From: Apium graveolens | Lineage: Eukaryota > Streptophyta > Magnoliopsida > Apiales > Apiaceae | Assembly (NCBI RefSeq): GCF_009905375.1 | Contig: NC_133648.1 | Location: 22,561,884 to 22,625,883 of the forward strand | Direction of reading: 5' to 3' | DNA: 64,000 bases | Shown: piece after piece, positions 10,380 to 22,297 of the stretch | Layout: every line of letters begins with the position of its first letter | Numbering within the stretch: position 1 is the first letter of the stretch | Notes under the pieces: generated by a model | Told to the model about the DNA's origin: nothing | Databases searched by the model: none | What the model saw: only the letters and a program-made list of their open reading frames with translations | Translations under genes and position numbers: made by a program

Positions 10380-13300
10380 TCAGTTATTCTCCTTCTTTGC
10401 ACTATCTGAAGAGGGGAAGGTTGATGCAACTTCATCAAATGAAGATGGCACTTCTGCGAATGGGATTCGGGTAATGGTTGCTGAATCCTGCTGCTGGCCC
10501 CGGAGAAATTGTTCTCCATCCACCACGAATCCATCTTGTGCACCAGCATTGCTCTTTTCACCATCAGTCTCTATTGCACTCCTTCCGACATCAATGACCT
10601 CAAAATATATGTTCAAGTTTTTCACTTGATCCTCAAAGTTTTCTTTGCTTTCACCTAGTAATTGGTGATCACTCTCGAGGAGTAGTTCATCAACAGTCTG
10701 CTCGCCTTTCTTTGGTGGTTTCATGGTATCAAGTGAAATCCCATTTTCAGCCTTTTGATCTTCCCCCTTCTTGCCTATTTTATACTTCGATATCATCTTG
10801 TTTCCTCTCTCTTCAGTCTTCATACTATGTCTCATACCAGTTGATGGTGTAGAAATATCATCAATCCCTCTAGAATGAATGGCATTTTGAGGCCTAGTGC
10901 TTGGAGTACAATGCAGAGACCGAGTGAGTGGAGAACCAATATTCTTCTTATTTCCAGGTCCATTTCTTCTTATCAATGCATTTGCACTTGGATCAGACCA
11001 AGCATCTGGTGAGCTTAACTGGAAGGGCATAATTTCTATTGTGCTTCGAACCATGGACTTTTCCTGCACACCACAAAAAGATCATTACTACTAAGGTCTA
11101 AGAAAGTCATGGAAATAAGTCTACACCATTTGATGATATAAATTTACTGACCTCGTCAAAAAACCCATGCCTGGGTGATGGCATGCGGAGGCCTGAAGGC
11201 TTGGAACTTTTTGGTGTTTCTCCAAATGATGATAATGATTTACTGACCTCATCAGAAAACCCTTGCTTGGGTGATGGCGTCTGGAGGCCTGAAGTGTTGA
11301 AACATTTTGGTGTTCCTTCTGGAAGTGGACTGACTTCTTTTGGTGCTTCTTTAAAACGTTGATCCGGCAGCATTTTTGTTGGAGTTAAATGATGTGCAGC
11401 TGTTGCTTTATTAGTTTCTCCTTTCAACTTTCCCTCAAATTTACCAGATTTTAGCTTTTCAGTAGCTCTAAAAGTTGAAGATGACTGTGAGGACCATCTA
11501 TCAATGGAGCTGGCAGGCGAGTTGTTCAACTGGAGCGACTTAGACAGTAAATGGATTGAGGAAGTTTGATTGTTTAATTTACTTCTGCGTGAATATCCGA
11601 GAGGAGGCTTAGAGATAGAACCAGAAGAAGCAATCTTACTGCTGTTGGTGCCTGAATGTCCTGTTCCGCGGCTCGAGAGAGGTTTAGAAGATAGAGCACT
11701 CGAAAACTGATCACATGAAGAACGAGCCAATGATGGGCTTTTGGTTACAGAGCGAGGACTCCTGTAAGATGACTTGGCGGGTGGTGTTAGAAAATTCTTA
11801 AAACCAGGCGAGTCCACAGAAGCAGATACTTGAGGCATCATCAATCCTTCTCCTGTAACATTATAAACTACTTATACTCGAGTTCGGCAAAAAAAAATGA
11901 AGAGGTTCTTATATAAAGTTGTCATTCTGTATGAAAAGAAATTCGCCATTACCAGTTTTCCTGTTATTCACACCTCCATAGCCTGATGAAGCCCTTTTGC
12001 TTTGTACAGATGGCGTCGAGTCGTATCCTCCTTTTATGTGCTTTATGATAAATAACACTTAATTAGTCCATACTATACTCTAAAACTGAAGTTTTCCTGT
12101 AGAACATCTACTGATGTACCATGAAAAACTAGCTAAAGCATGCTCATCAAGAATCAATTAAATACCAATGTAATTAACAAAGTTGTGTTTCAAGTCAGCA
12201 ATGTGCGCATCTACAGCTTGTATCCACTAATGATTCAATGAATGCAAGTAATGAAGCATTATATTCAAAAAACTAGTACCTGCAGTAAATTTTGTGAATG
12301 CGGAGAAGACACTGTCATTGCCTTCGCTTTTCTTGCAGTTGGTAATTGCCTTCTCAAATTTGCACTGGAATCTTTCTGAAACACAGTAAAATGCGTGAAT
12401 AGTTTTCTGCTAAACACCACAAGCAAGAAAGACTGAAGTATATGATATAACTACATACCGTTTTCTGAGTCTGAGAGCTGGCATGTACCTTCTTGGAGGC
12501 TGCTTTCCAAAATTAAGAAATCAAACAAAAGGAAACGATGTAAACAGGCCACGAAAAGATGCATAATCGTGTAAACTAGATACCAGTACATCACATTACA
12601 TATGGTTATCTCAACATTCAGAATGTTGGTTGCTACATTCACAACGCACTCGCATTCAATCACATTACATATGGCAACCCCAATCAAGAAATGAACATAT
12701 CAAACATTAAATACGGATGCTCTGTGTTCTTGTCATAAATACTACTACAATTGTATATGCAAGTATACTCACAGAGTGCAGATGCTTTCCCAACAGCGGA
12801 GTCACGGCTTGCAGATGAGAAAATAGGCGTTCCACAGGATCTGTAAATTGACGCTCTTACATCATCAAATATATCTTCCTCCAGACATTCCAGAGAGAAT
12901 GCATCAGCACCATCAAACGACTCAAATGTAAAATCTGAGCCAACAGATCTGTCTTCCGAAACAATCGGTTCCTTCTTCTCAAACTCTTCATTAATAACCG
13001 GCAATCCTTTAACATCCGGAACACCTGACATGTATGTAGAAAGGTGTTAAACGAAGTATCTTAATTGCAAATACATGAAATCTATCATTATTATCTGCAG
13101 ACTAAGCAAATTTTCATATCGAATGATCAATCGCAATCAAGTACCATTACGTTTTATCCTTTCCTGCAAAGGATCTGCACTTTCTGGTTCCAAAGATCCT
13201 AAATCTGAGAGCTTCGCTTCCTTCTGTTGTTGATCAGATTCCGTGCTCGCCGCTTTCAACTGATTTACTCCATTAAACCACTTGGCGTGCTCACTTATTT

Positions 13301-13808
13301 CCTTGAATGAAACTGCAAAAGGAGGTTAATTAAGCATAGATTATCAACACAGTTCACAAATCGCTTAACAAAATTAACAACACATCACCAAAATTTAGGA
13401 CAATTTCGAAAATCCCTTTTCCCGCCAGATCAAAAGCAGACAGAATCGCATAATCACACAACAATCAACCGTCTCATTACATAACCATCTCTTTTCAAGA
13501 ATCAAATTATATAACTTCAACAATAATTAATAAAATCGTTCTTTTTTCAAATAATAAACACGAATCAAACCACATAACATCATCATATATAAAACTAAAA
13601 ACAAGAAATGTAGACATGCAAAGTTGTGTAAAAACATGTCAAAATTACGTTTACATAAAGACTTATGAATCAAACCTGAAAGTCGAAGGTCTTCTAAAGA
13701 ATCACGAAAGCGATGATCGACCAGAAAATCATCCTCGTTAAGAAAATCGATCAGTTCAACATCACTCACTCCACTGAAATTTTTCATTTTCTCTTCTTCA
13801 CTTTCCAT
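10380..13808 (-). CDS. Ser-rich, probably disordered protein of unknown function, 8 exons, 720 aa
   Basis: Exons by position: 13808-13676, 13312-13145, 13024-12773, 12499-12459, 12375-12280, 12040-11953, 11852-11152, 11063-10380. Phases agree throughout (2163 nt). The start is MESEEEKMKNFSGVSDVELI; stop TGA is at 10382-10380. I do not recognise the family. Visible features: an acidic N-terminus (DVELIDFLNEDDFLVDHRFRDSLEDL); a second acidic patch in exon 3 (ECLEEDIFDDVRASIYRSCG); and a long Ser/Pro/Lys-rich basic middle with SP and TP sites (TPPAKSSYRSPRSVTKSPS) that suggests phosphorylation by proline-directed kinases. Exon 7 ends in a tandem 32-residue repeat (SGLQTPSPKQGFSDEVSK, then SGLRMPSPRHGFFDE). 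No membrane segment or enzyme motif is seen. The composition would suit a nuclear or microtubule-linked protein, but that is a guess. The acceptor of exon 6 (AAAG) is the weakest junction. Confidence 0.75.
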
Positions 13809-14655
13809 TTCAACTATCTCTTTAATTTTAGTTCTTACAATGATAAGACAGTGAAACTAAGATATGCATTTATACGCGGAGGACCCAGATTTTGCATGGT
13901 GGATTTGCACACGGGAATTAAATAAAAACAACAGTTTTATTGAAAAAACGATATCTAAGAAGATACCAAATGGATTTTTCAAATATTAATTATCAGATAT
14001 GTAAAGTATCGGTATTGCCGGATATGACTATCGCAGTTATTACAATCAAATCTAACTTTTCTAATAATTTTTATTTATAGCAGTTATTACAATTAAAACT
14101 AACTTTTCTTATTTTTTTGAAAAAAAAAATGAGTTGAGGATACATGTCTCTCAGTCTATGTTGCTTTAAGTTTAAAAACTAAAATAATTACATTTTTGAA
14201 AAATGAATAAGAAAAGAAATATATTTGTTGAAAAAACTTCTAGTATGTGTAGTATGCTAAAATTCATTTTTTGTCCATGAAATTGTAAAAAGACAAAACT
14301 TAGAGAAATAAATAACAATAAAAAAAAATAACTAACACTAATTATGATATATTTATACCATCTATACAAACCGAAATATTGGTAGTTGGTTAGTCAGTAA
14401 AGACTTGATTACCTAAATTTTTATTATTTGGGTCCACCGAAAATATAAATACATGCTTTTGTCCTAATTATTTTAAATATCTTTTTTGAATCTTATTAAC
14501 CGGTATAACTATTTTACTAATATGTTCATATTAAAAGTATGTTCATGCAGTGTTGCTCGTACAAATCTCCAATTTCATCCCCTACCTTGACAAGTATAGA
14601 CGTATATCTCTGTTAAAAGCGTGCAATTCTGCATTCAAATTTCAGACAAGCTGTT
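13809..14655. other. Intergenic: promoter side of the Ser-rich gene, no gene seen
   Basis: AT-rich sequence between the start of the Ser-rich gene and the left target duplication of the CACTA element. No repeat ends or coding region were recognised. Confidence 0.5.
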
Positions 14656-15516
14656 ATACACTACAAGGAAAACAAGCTTCAACAACGATTTATGTCTGTC
14701 TGATACCCTATTTTTTCGTTGACTATTGAGTCGCCGTCTGTTAGTTGGATCACTGTTAGTTGGATCAGACAACGGCTGAAAAACATTGTCTGAGGTTATA
14801 CAGACAATGATTATGGATTAAGCCCGTTGTATTACATCCAGAAAAGATAACGTATTTGCTTGTTTTCGTCGTAACGAGGGACATTATTCAAGGGTTCTCA
14901 CAAACTCAGAAAACCGTTGTGTAGGGTATAACATTAAAACCAATCCTACAACACTTATTGTTGTATAAACGTTGTTGTGTATCCAGATAGACAACAAAAA
15001 TGAAATTGAGCTCGTAGAACTCTTGTAATAAATTTCTACACACAACAGTTTTGGATTTTAATGTATGGCATGATCAGATACATACAACTATTTATTTGTC
15101 CAAACGTATTGCATGAATACCTTTGATACAATATCTTAATATTATATAGACAATGGTTTACTAGTGTTGTGAGAGTTAATTTTGCACCAAAGTTTTGTGT
15201 TCGAAAGCATTGTTTTAGTATTAAAGACATGATATTTTAATGAAGCTTGGTTCTTAAAAACTTTGTCTTACACAAAATATAAGAAGTAATCAAATGAAAT
15301 TAATTTTGCAAATCTAAACAAAAATTCTAAAGTTGATCCATGATCGAAAATCACAACATAGTTATACAAAAGCTAAAAGCATATTGATATCACTGCCTTC
15401 ATGAGTCTAAGATTTCTACTACAAATTAAAGAAAATATAGAGTCTACAAAGATTTGATGTTGGCTACTCAGAGCTCACTTGGCCTTTTCAACTTCTCTTC
15501 ACGTCTTCCGCAAGAG

Positions 15517-17075
15517 CTATGTTGTCCTTGCAATATCATTACAGCATGCGATAGGCAATTTCCCAATCTGGAGAAAACAATCTTCAAAATAAATTGACAA
15601 CCACTCTTAAGTTAATATTCTTTTCCTTCCGGCATCATAAGAAAAACAAAGAACTGGATCTCTTAATATAAAGTGAAATCAAACCAAGACATAATAGAAA
15701 ATAAACAAATGCCCATAGTGTCACCTGGCTCACTTCCATAAAGAGACTGTCAATGTCCTGCTTTCTAAAGATACCTCCTTTCCTCGCAGTTTCTCTTGGT
15801 GAAGATTGGGAGGTCCTGCTTGTGACAGCTTCATCTTTTCCTCTTTTGTCAACCTCCTTTTTCAAATTATCTATCCCGACAATCTGTAGAGAAAGTCGAA
15901 GTACACATAAAACTCACTTAAAATAAGATTGACAAACTACATGCTAGGTTCTCAAAATTTCCAAATAAAAGGAGGCCACAAACATATACAGAAGGCAATT
16001 TGTAAACCAGGGCACATAGATTTGTAAAGTAATCCATGAAAGGGAACACATCAAAGTTAATTCTATAATTACCTCATATGTCCCATTTAAACTCAAACAA
16101 CAGTAATTTTCACACACACAAGAATCTTGACTATACGACAAATAAGAGAACTAAAAGGATCATCTGCCCCGTAAGATGGTAATATGATATCACGTGTCAA
16201 ATTAAAAACTCAGGTCTATCTCAAACATTGAATTAAATCCTGCGTGTCTGTACACTAATTCTACTCCCTGGACATTTTACCAGAACACTAAATGCAATAG
16301 TTTAAGTATATGAGTTGCATTGTTTGGAGGCCTAGTTAATATGTTATGAATTTTTTTTTATCATGGACCAATATCACGTTGGATCTTTCGTAATATGGTT
16401 GCCTTGCTTTGACAGAAACAATGCCAGTCACATATAAACTCTTAGCCTTAGTTCTCTACTACTTCAGTTTTACCATTTTATTAGTTACTGAAATTCAAGT
16501 AACCATAGACATACACCTTCTGACATTCAACCAACCAAACAAACCTCCCTAAAACTGAAATAAACACGAGTCAGAGACTCGACTCTTGTTAAATATTTTT
16601 ATTTTAAGGTGAACGCGGTCCCTTCATTGAAAGGTAAAATCTTAAAAATCATTTCAATTTCAAAGGTAACACCAGCAAATATGCACTGACGAAAAATGAC
16701 AATGATAAAAATTACCATTACAGGAATGTAGGACAGACGATTTATGCACAGACTTTCAACCACCGAAACAATTGCTACCAAAATTCCCTGGTTATAACGA
16801 GTGCTTCAAAAAGAATGCCTCACAATCACATTAAGTATCCATTGCAATCCCAAATTTTTCTAGCACTTGCAACCAGAAAATAGTAGCATTTCAAAAGAAA
16901 AAACATACAACAGTAGATGAAAAGAAAATGTAACCATATATCAAAAGAAACTGAGCTTAATCAACATCTAGCTTACTTTTCTGCGCGGATTTTTTGTTTC
17001 GACTCCTTTAACATTTCTACTTGAGAAGCTCCACCTATTATTGGAAGTGAATCTAAATAGTTGATCTGAATTCAT
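15517..17075 (-). CDS. Intact-looking three-exon mini-gene inside the CACTA element, 102 aa, function unknown
   Basis: Exons by position: 17075-16977, 15883-15725 and 15567-15517 (33, 53 and 17 codons, the last including the TAG stop). All junctions are canonical GT-AG and phase 0. The donors (GTAAGC, GTGACA) and pyrimidine-rich acceptors are good. The product starts MNSDQLFRFTSNNRWSF, has a charged Ser-rich middle (DNLKKEVDKRGKDEAVTSRT) and ends PIACCNDIARTT. No known domain is recognised. A GA-rich stretch at 17190-17290 upstream resembles a plant leader or promoter. It could be a captured host gene (Pack-CACTA type), a chimaera of fragments, or a decayed accessory gene of the element. The long first intron (15884-16976) may hide further exons. 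The join rests on splice signals and phase only. Confidence 0.5.
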
Positions 17076-17599
17076 AGGCAATTTTGTGAAAGAGAAACAA
17101 GATTGGGTGATTGAGATGGTTAGGGTTTGAAAACTCAAAAACCTAAACCCATCATAATACACACTTAATCCATATGATTTTAAGCAAAACTAGGTAGAGA
17201 GAGGAGAGAGAAGAGTCGTGGGAGAGAGATGGAAGAGTAGGGGGAGAGAGAACCGGTCAGATCTAAGAAAGGGGAAGGAGAGAGGTAAGGGGGGAAATGA
17301 AAATTAAAGGGGGGAAACCAAAAATTGTGTAAAAAATGAAAAAATTATAAATTATTTTTTTTCTTTATATATTTTAATTAAATACTTATTTTTATTTTAC
17401 TTTATATTAATAGAATAATTATTATTTTAAATAATTTCACATAATTTTTTATATAAAATCATTTGAATTTTTTTTGAAAACTTTAAATTATTTTTCTACA
17501 TAACTAAAGTTAATATATTTTAACATTGTGCAAGATGATCCTAAAAACATTTTTTAAGAAATTAATTATTTAATCAAGAAAGATTCTTATTTTTCAGAG

Positions 17600-19235
17600 T
17601 TGCACTTCTATTCGATTTTCATTATAAAATCATACAAGATAAATTTAAAATTTTTTATATGATTACAATCGATATATCTCAATATAGTTGGATTTTCGAA
17701 AATATCATTTCAAAAAAATTACCATGTTGATAGGAAAATATCTCAATAATTTTTTCCTATAACTAAAATTGATATATCTTAACATCCATACGGTTGGATC
17801 GTCAAAAAAATTATTTTAAAAATTAATCTTGTAAATCGGGAACGAGTCTCGTTGTCGGGAAGGGTACATTTAATGGATTTTTCTAATCCTGACGTGCAAG
17901 ATGAATTTCAAATTTGGTAATAATTTTTTCATATGACTAAAATTGATATATCTTAACATCCGTACGGTTGGATCGTCGAAAAAATCATTTTAAAAAATAA
18001 TCTTGTAAATTGGGAACGAGTCTCGTTGTCGGGAGGGGTACTTTTACTGGATTTTTCTAATCCTGACTTGCAAGATGAATTTCAAATTTGTTAATAATTT
18101 TTTTATATGACTAAAATTGACATATCTTAACATCCGTACGGTTGGATCTTTGAAAAAATCATTTTAAAAATTAATCTTGTAAATCGGGAAAGAGTCTCGT
18201 GGTCGGGAGGGGTACTTTTACTGGATTTTTATAAATCTGACTTGCAAGATGAATTTCAAATTTTTTAATAATTTTTTCATATGACTAAAATTGATATATC
18301 CTAACATTCGTACGGTTGGATCGTCGAAAAAATCATTTGAAAAATTAATCTTGTAAATCGGGAACGAGTCTCGTTGTCGGGAGGGGTACGTTTACTGGAT
18401 TTTTTAAATCCTGACGTGCAAGATGAATTTCAAATTTTTTAATAATTTTTTCTTATGACTAAAATTAATATATCTTAACATCCGTACGGTTGGATCGTCG
18501 AAAAAATTATTTTAAAAATTAATCTTGTAAATCGGGAAAGAGTCTCGTTGTCGGGAGGGGTAATTTTACTGGATTTTTCTAAATCTCACTTGCAAGATGA
18601 ATTTCAATTTTTTTAATAAGTTTTTCATATGACTAAAATTGATATATCCTAACATTCGTACGGTTGGATCGTCGAAAAAATCATTTTAAAAATTAATCTT
18701 GTACATCGGGAAAAAGTCTCGTTGTCGGGAGGAGTACTTTTACTGGATTTTTCTAATCCTGACATGCAAGATGAATTTCAAATTTTTTAACAATTTTTTT
18801 ATATGACTAAAATTGATATATCTTAACATCCGTACGGTTGGATCGTCAAAAAAATCATTTTAAAAATTAATCTTGTAAATCGGGAACGTATCTCGTGTTG
18901 GGAAGTAGCGCTTTTACCAGATTTTTCTAATCCTGACATTCGAGATGAATTTATAATTTTTTAATACCTTTTTCATGTGACTAAAATAAGTATATCTTCA
19001 CATACGTATGGTTGGATCGTCAAAAAAATTATTTAAAAAAATTATCTTGTTCATCGGGAACGAATCCCGTGTTGGGAAGTAGTGCTTTTACCAGATTTTT
19101 CTAATTCTGACATTCGAGATAAATTTGAAATTTTTTAATACTTTTTTCATGTGACTAAAATAAGTATTTTTTAACATCCGTACGGTTTGATCCTCTAAAA
19201 AATCATTTAAAAATTTATCTTTTTCATCGGGTATA
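17600..19235. repeat. Tandem array with a precise 174-bp period
   Basis: The motif cggttggatc recurs at 17791, 17965, 18139, 18313, 18487, 18661 and 18835, and as variants at 19009 and 19183, always 174 bp apart. Each unit contains gactaaaattgatatatctt, tcttgtaaatcgggaac, a TCTCGTTGTCGGGAGGGGTA-type core and tgcaagatgaatttcaaat. A degenerate first unit lies before 17.75 kb. Further units at 19871, 20559, 20732 and 20905 are interspersed with the modules that follow. The array is non-coding. Confidence 0.9.
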
Positions 19236-21430
19236 AAAAAAATCTAGTACGAGGCAACACCCAACGGTTTTCTATGAAAAAGTCTTGTCTGAAATAAATT
19301 GTGACAACAGTTTTTTTGAAAAAAACTGTTGTCTTAGATGATCAACTTTTTTAAATCTTACGGCTGATAATAAATCTACTTTTAATCAACGGCTCTAATT
19401 ACACCAACTCAACAATCCAAGTGAATATTTTTTCACCAATCACATGATGTCACCTCATCACAAGCAACGCTTCAGAAATTTTAAGAATCAGACTTACAGA
19501 CAACGGTTTCTTATGAAAAAAGGTTGTCTTAGATGAACATTGACAACATTTATTTGTACAAAAGTTGTTGTGTAAGCGTAACAACGTTTTTTAATCTAAT
19601 GGCTGATATTAAATATACTTTTAATCAACTGCTCTTATTACACCAACTCAGCAATCCAAGTGAATGTTTTTTCACCAATCACATGGTGCCACCTCATCAC
19701 AAACAAGTTTGAAAAAATCATTTAAAAAATTTATCTTGTTAATCAAGAACGAATCCCGTGTTGGGAAGAAGTGTTTTTACCAGATTTTTCTAATCCTGAC
19801 ATTCGAGATGAATTTGAAAATTTTTAATACTTTTTTCATGTGACTAAAATAAGTATTTTTAACATCCGTACGGTTGGATCGTCTAAAAAATTATTTAAAA
19901 AATATTTTTTTCATCGGGTTTGAAAAAAAATCTAGTACGAGGCAACATCCAACGGTTTTCAATGAAAAAGTCTTGTCTGAAATAAATAGTGACAACAGTT
20001 TTTTTGAAAAAAACGTTATCTTAGATGATCAAATTTTTTAAATCGTACGGCTGATAATAAATCTACTTTTAATCAACGGCTCTAATTACACCAACTCAAC
20101 AATCCAAGTGAATATTTTTTCACCAATCACATGATGCCACCTCATCACAAGCAATGCTTCAGAAATTTTAAGAATCAGACTTACAGACAACGGTTTCTTA
20201 TGAAAAAAGGTTGTCTTAGATGAACATTGACAACAATTATTTGAACAAAAGCTGTTGTGTAAGCGTAGCAGCGTTTTTTAATCTAAAGGATGATATTAAA
20301 TATACTTTCAATCAACTGCTCTTATTACACCAACTCAGCAATGCAAGTGAATGTTTTTTCACCAGTCACATGGTGCCACCTCATCACAAACAAGTGTGAA
20401 AAAATCATTTAAAAAAATTATCTTGTTCATCAAGAACGAATCCCGTGTTGGGAAAAAGTGTTTTTACCAGATTTTTCTAATCCTGACATTCGAGATGAAT
20501 TTGAAATTTTTTAATATTTTTTTCATGTGACTAAAATAAGTATATATTAACATCCGTACGGTTGGATCGTTGAAAAAATCATTTAAAAATTTATCTTGTT
20601 CATCGGGAACGAATCTCGTGTTGGGAAGTAGCGCTTTTACCAGATTTTTCTAAACCTGACATTCGAGATGAATTTGAAATTTTTTAATACTTTTTTCATG
20701 TGACTAAAATAAGTATATCTTCACATCCGTACGGTTGGATCGTCGAAAAAATCATTTAAAAAATTTATTTTGTTCATCGGGAACGAATCCCGTGTTGGGA
20801 AGTAGTGCTTTTACCAGATTTTTCTAATCTTGACATTCGAGATGAATTTGAAATTTTTTTAAAAAAAATCATGTGACTAAAATAAGTATTTCTTAACATC
20901 CGTACGGTTGGATCATCTAAAAAATTATTTAAAAAAATTATCTTGTTCATCGGGTATGAAAAAAAATCTAATACGAGGCAACATCCAACGGTTTTCTATG
21001 AAAAAGTCTTGTCTGCAATAAATAATGTCAACAGCTTTTTTGAAAAAAAATCGTTGTTTTAGATGATCAACTTTTTTAAATCTTACGGCTGATATTAAAT
21101 CTACTTTTAATCAACGGCTCTAATTACACTAACTAAACAATCCAGGTGAATATTTTTTCACCAATCACATGGTGCCACCTCATCACAAGCAACGCTTCAG
21201 AAATTTCAAGAATCAGACTTACAGACAACGGTTTTCTATGAAAAAAGGTTGTCTTAGATGAACATTGACAACATTTATTTGAATAAAAGCTGTTGAGTAA
21301 GCGTAACACCGTTTTTTAATCTAATGGCTGATATTAAATATACTTTCAATCAACTGCTCTTATTACACCAACTCAGCAATCCAAGTGAATATTTTTTCAC
21401 CAATCACATGGTGCCCCCTCATCTCCTCTC
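19236..21430. repeat. Higher-order repeat: three CACTA subterminal-like modules alternating with 174-bp units
   Basis: Modules of about 470 bp begin near 19240, 19925 and 20955. Each starts with ctagtacgaggcaaca(c/t)c or a variant and ends near ggtgccacctcatcacaaac. Each module is itself a diverged duplication of about 235 bp, marked by two copies of caatccaagtgaat and caccaatcacatg. The 174-bp marker motif is spaced by 688 bp across the first two modules (19183 to 19871 to 20559), so array and module seem to have been duplicated together. The modules are rich in the ACAACG/CGTTGT motifs seen at the transposon ends. Confidence 0.75.
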
Positions 21431-21975
21431 AATGAACGTCTCTCATTACACCAGCTCACCAATACAAGTGACAGTGGTTTTATGAACAAAATGCTTGTGT
21501 GATGTCGTGACATACAACAGAAGAAAAACACTTGTATGTCAAGTGATATTCAGACAACACAATGGAAGTACGTTGTTTGATTCCAGCTTAACTAATCCAT
21601 TGAGAAAACACTTGTCTCATTCCAACAACGTTGTTTCACAACGTTGTCTCCGTTACTTTCAGACAATGCAAAATTAAACTGTTGTATAAACTACCTCATT
21701 TGCACAACATAGCTTTAGAAAGGCTTGTTTGTGTCGATTACCTAGATAATAGTTTTTAAAGCATTGTAGGAATGATGAAATCTTTTGATTTAAACAACAC
21801 CTTATCTCATAAAACGGTTGTCAGATATGATATGCTAGACAACAGTTTTAAACCTATTGTGGTAAAGGGATTCACACAACACCCGTTTTCTGGTTTTTAA
21901 AAACTGTTGTATAAAATTTCTGGGCAATACTTTTTTGGTCAAGCGTTGTCTGATGACATTTTTCTTGTAGTGATA

Positions 21976-22297
21976 AGCATGATCATAACTTATTGTTTAA
22001 TCCAAGTTTAAAGTTATAACTGAAATCATACATTTCAAGAATTTAATTGATCAGGACACATCCTATTGTTTAATCCAAATTTAAAGTTACATGTAAAATT
22101 GAAATCGAATAATGCGATACTCATTTCAAGAATTTATTATGAGCTGCTACTGAATCCGTAAATCAAAAGCTTCCGATATATCAATCTGTCAACAAAACAG
22201 CTTACAGAAATGAGAAGACTTTTTACAAGCACGCAATAATTTTCAGGAAACAGAAGTGCTGCTGCATGTCTCTTGCTTCAACTGGGAACCAGAGAAA
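21976..22297. other. Short intergenic gap
   Basis: AT-rich DNA between the CACTA target duplication and the last exon of the ureidoglycolate hydrolase-like pseudogene. It is probably the 3'UTR and downstream region of that former gene. Two short similar stretches (attgtttaatccaa(g/a)ttt at about 21991 and 22063) are seen. Confidence 0.4.

Larger units (their letters stand above)
14659..21972. mobile_element. Non-autonomous CACTA (En/Spm) DNA transposon, 7314 bp
   Basis: The left end is CACTACAAGGAAAACA. The reverse complement of the right end is CACTACAAGAAAAATGTC. The element is flanked by the 3-bp direct repeat ATA (14656-14658 and 21973-21975), as CACTA transposases produce. Both subterminal regions carry many short motifs of the type (a/g)ACAACg and its complement CGTTGT, for example acaacgttgt around 21625-21650; these are typical TNPA-like binding repeats. 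No frame resembling TNP2/TNPD transposase is present, so the copy must move, if at all, with a transposase supplied elsewhere. The interior holds a three-exon mini-gene on minus (15517-17075) and a large tandem-repeat domain (about 17.6-21.4 kb). Confidence 0.9.

Noticed and set aside
13713..13925. Plus-strand frame overlapping exon 1 of the Ser-rich gene
   Set aside because: Shadow of the minus-strand exon and its leader.
17600..20960. Centromeric satellite
   Set aside because: The 174-bp length is suggestive, but the array is short, lies inside CACTA ends and is beside ordinary genes, so this locus is not a centromere.
17600..21400. CRISPR-like regular repeats
   Set aside because: Unit length, diverged copies and the eukaryotic transposon context rule this out.
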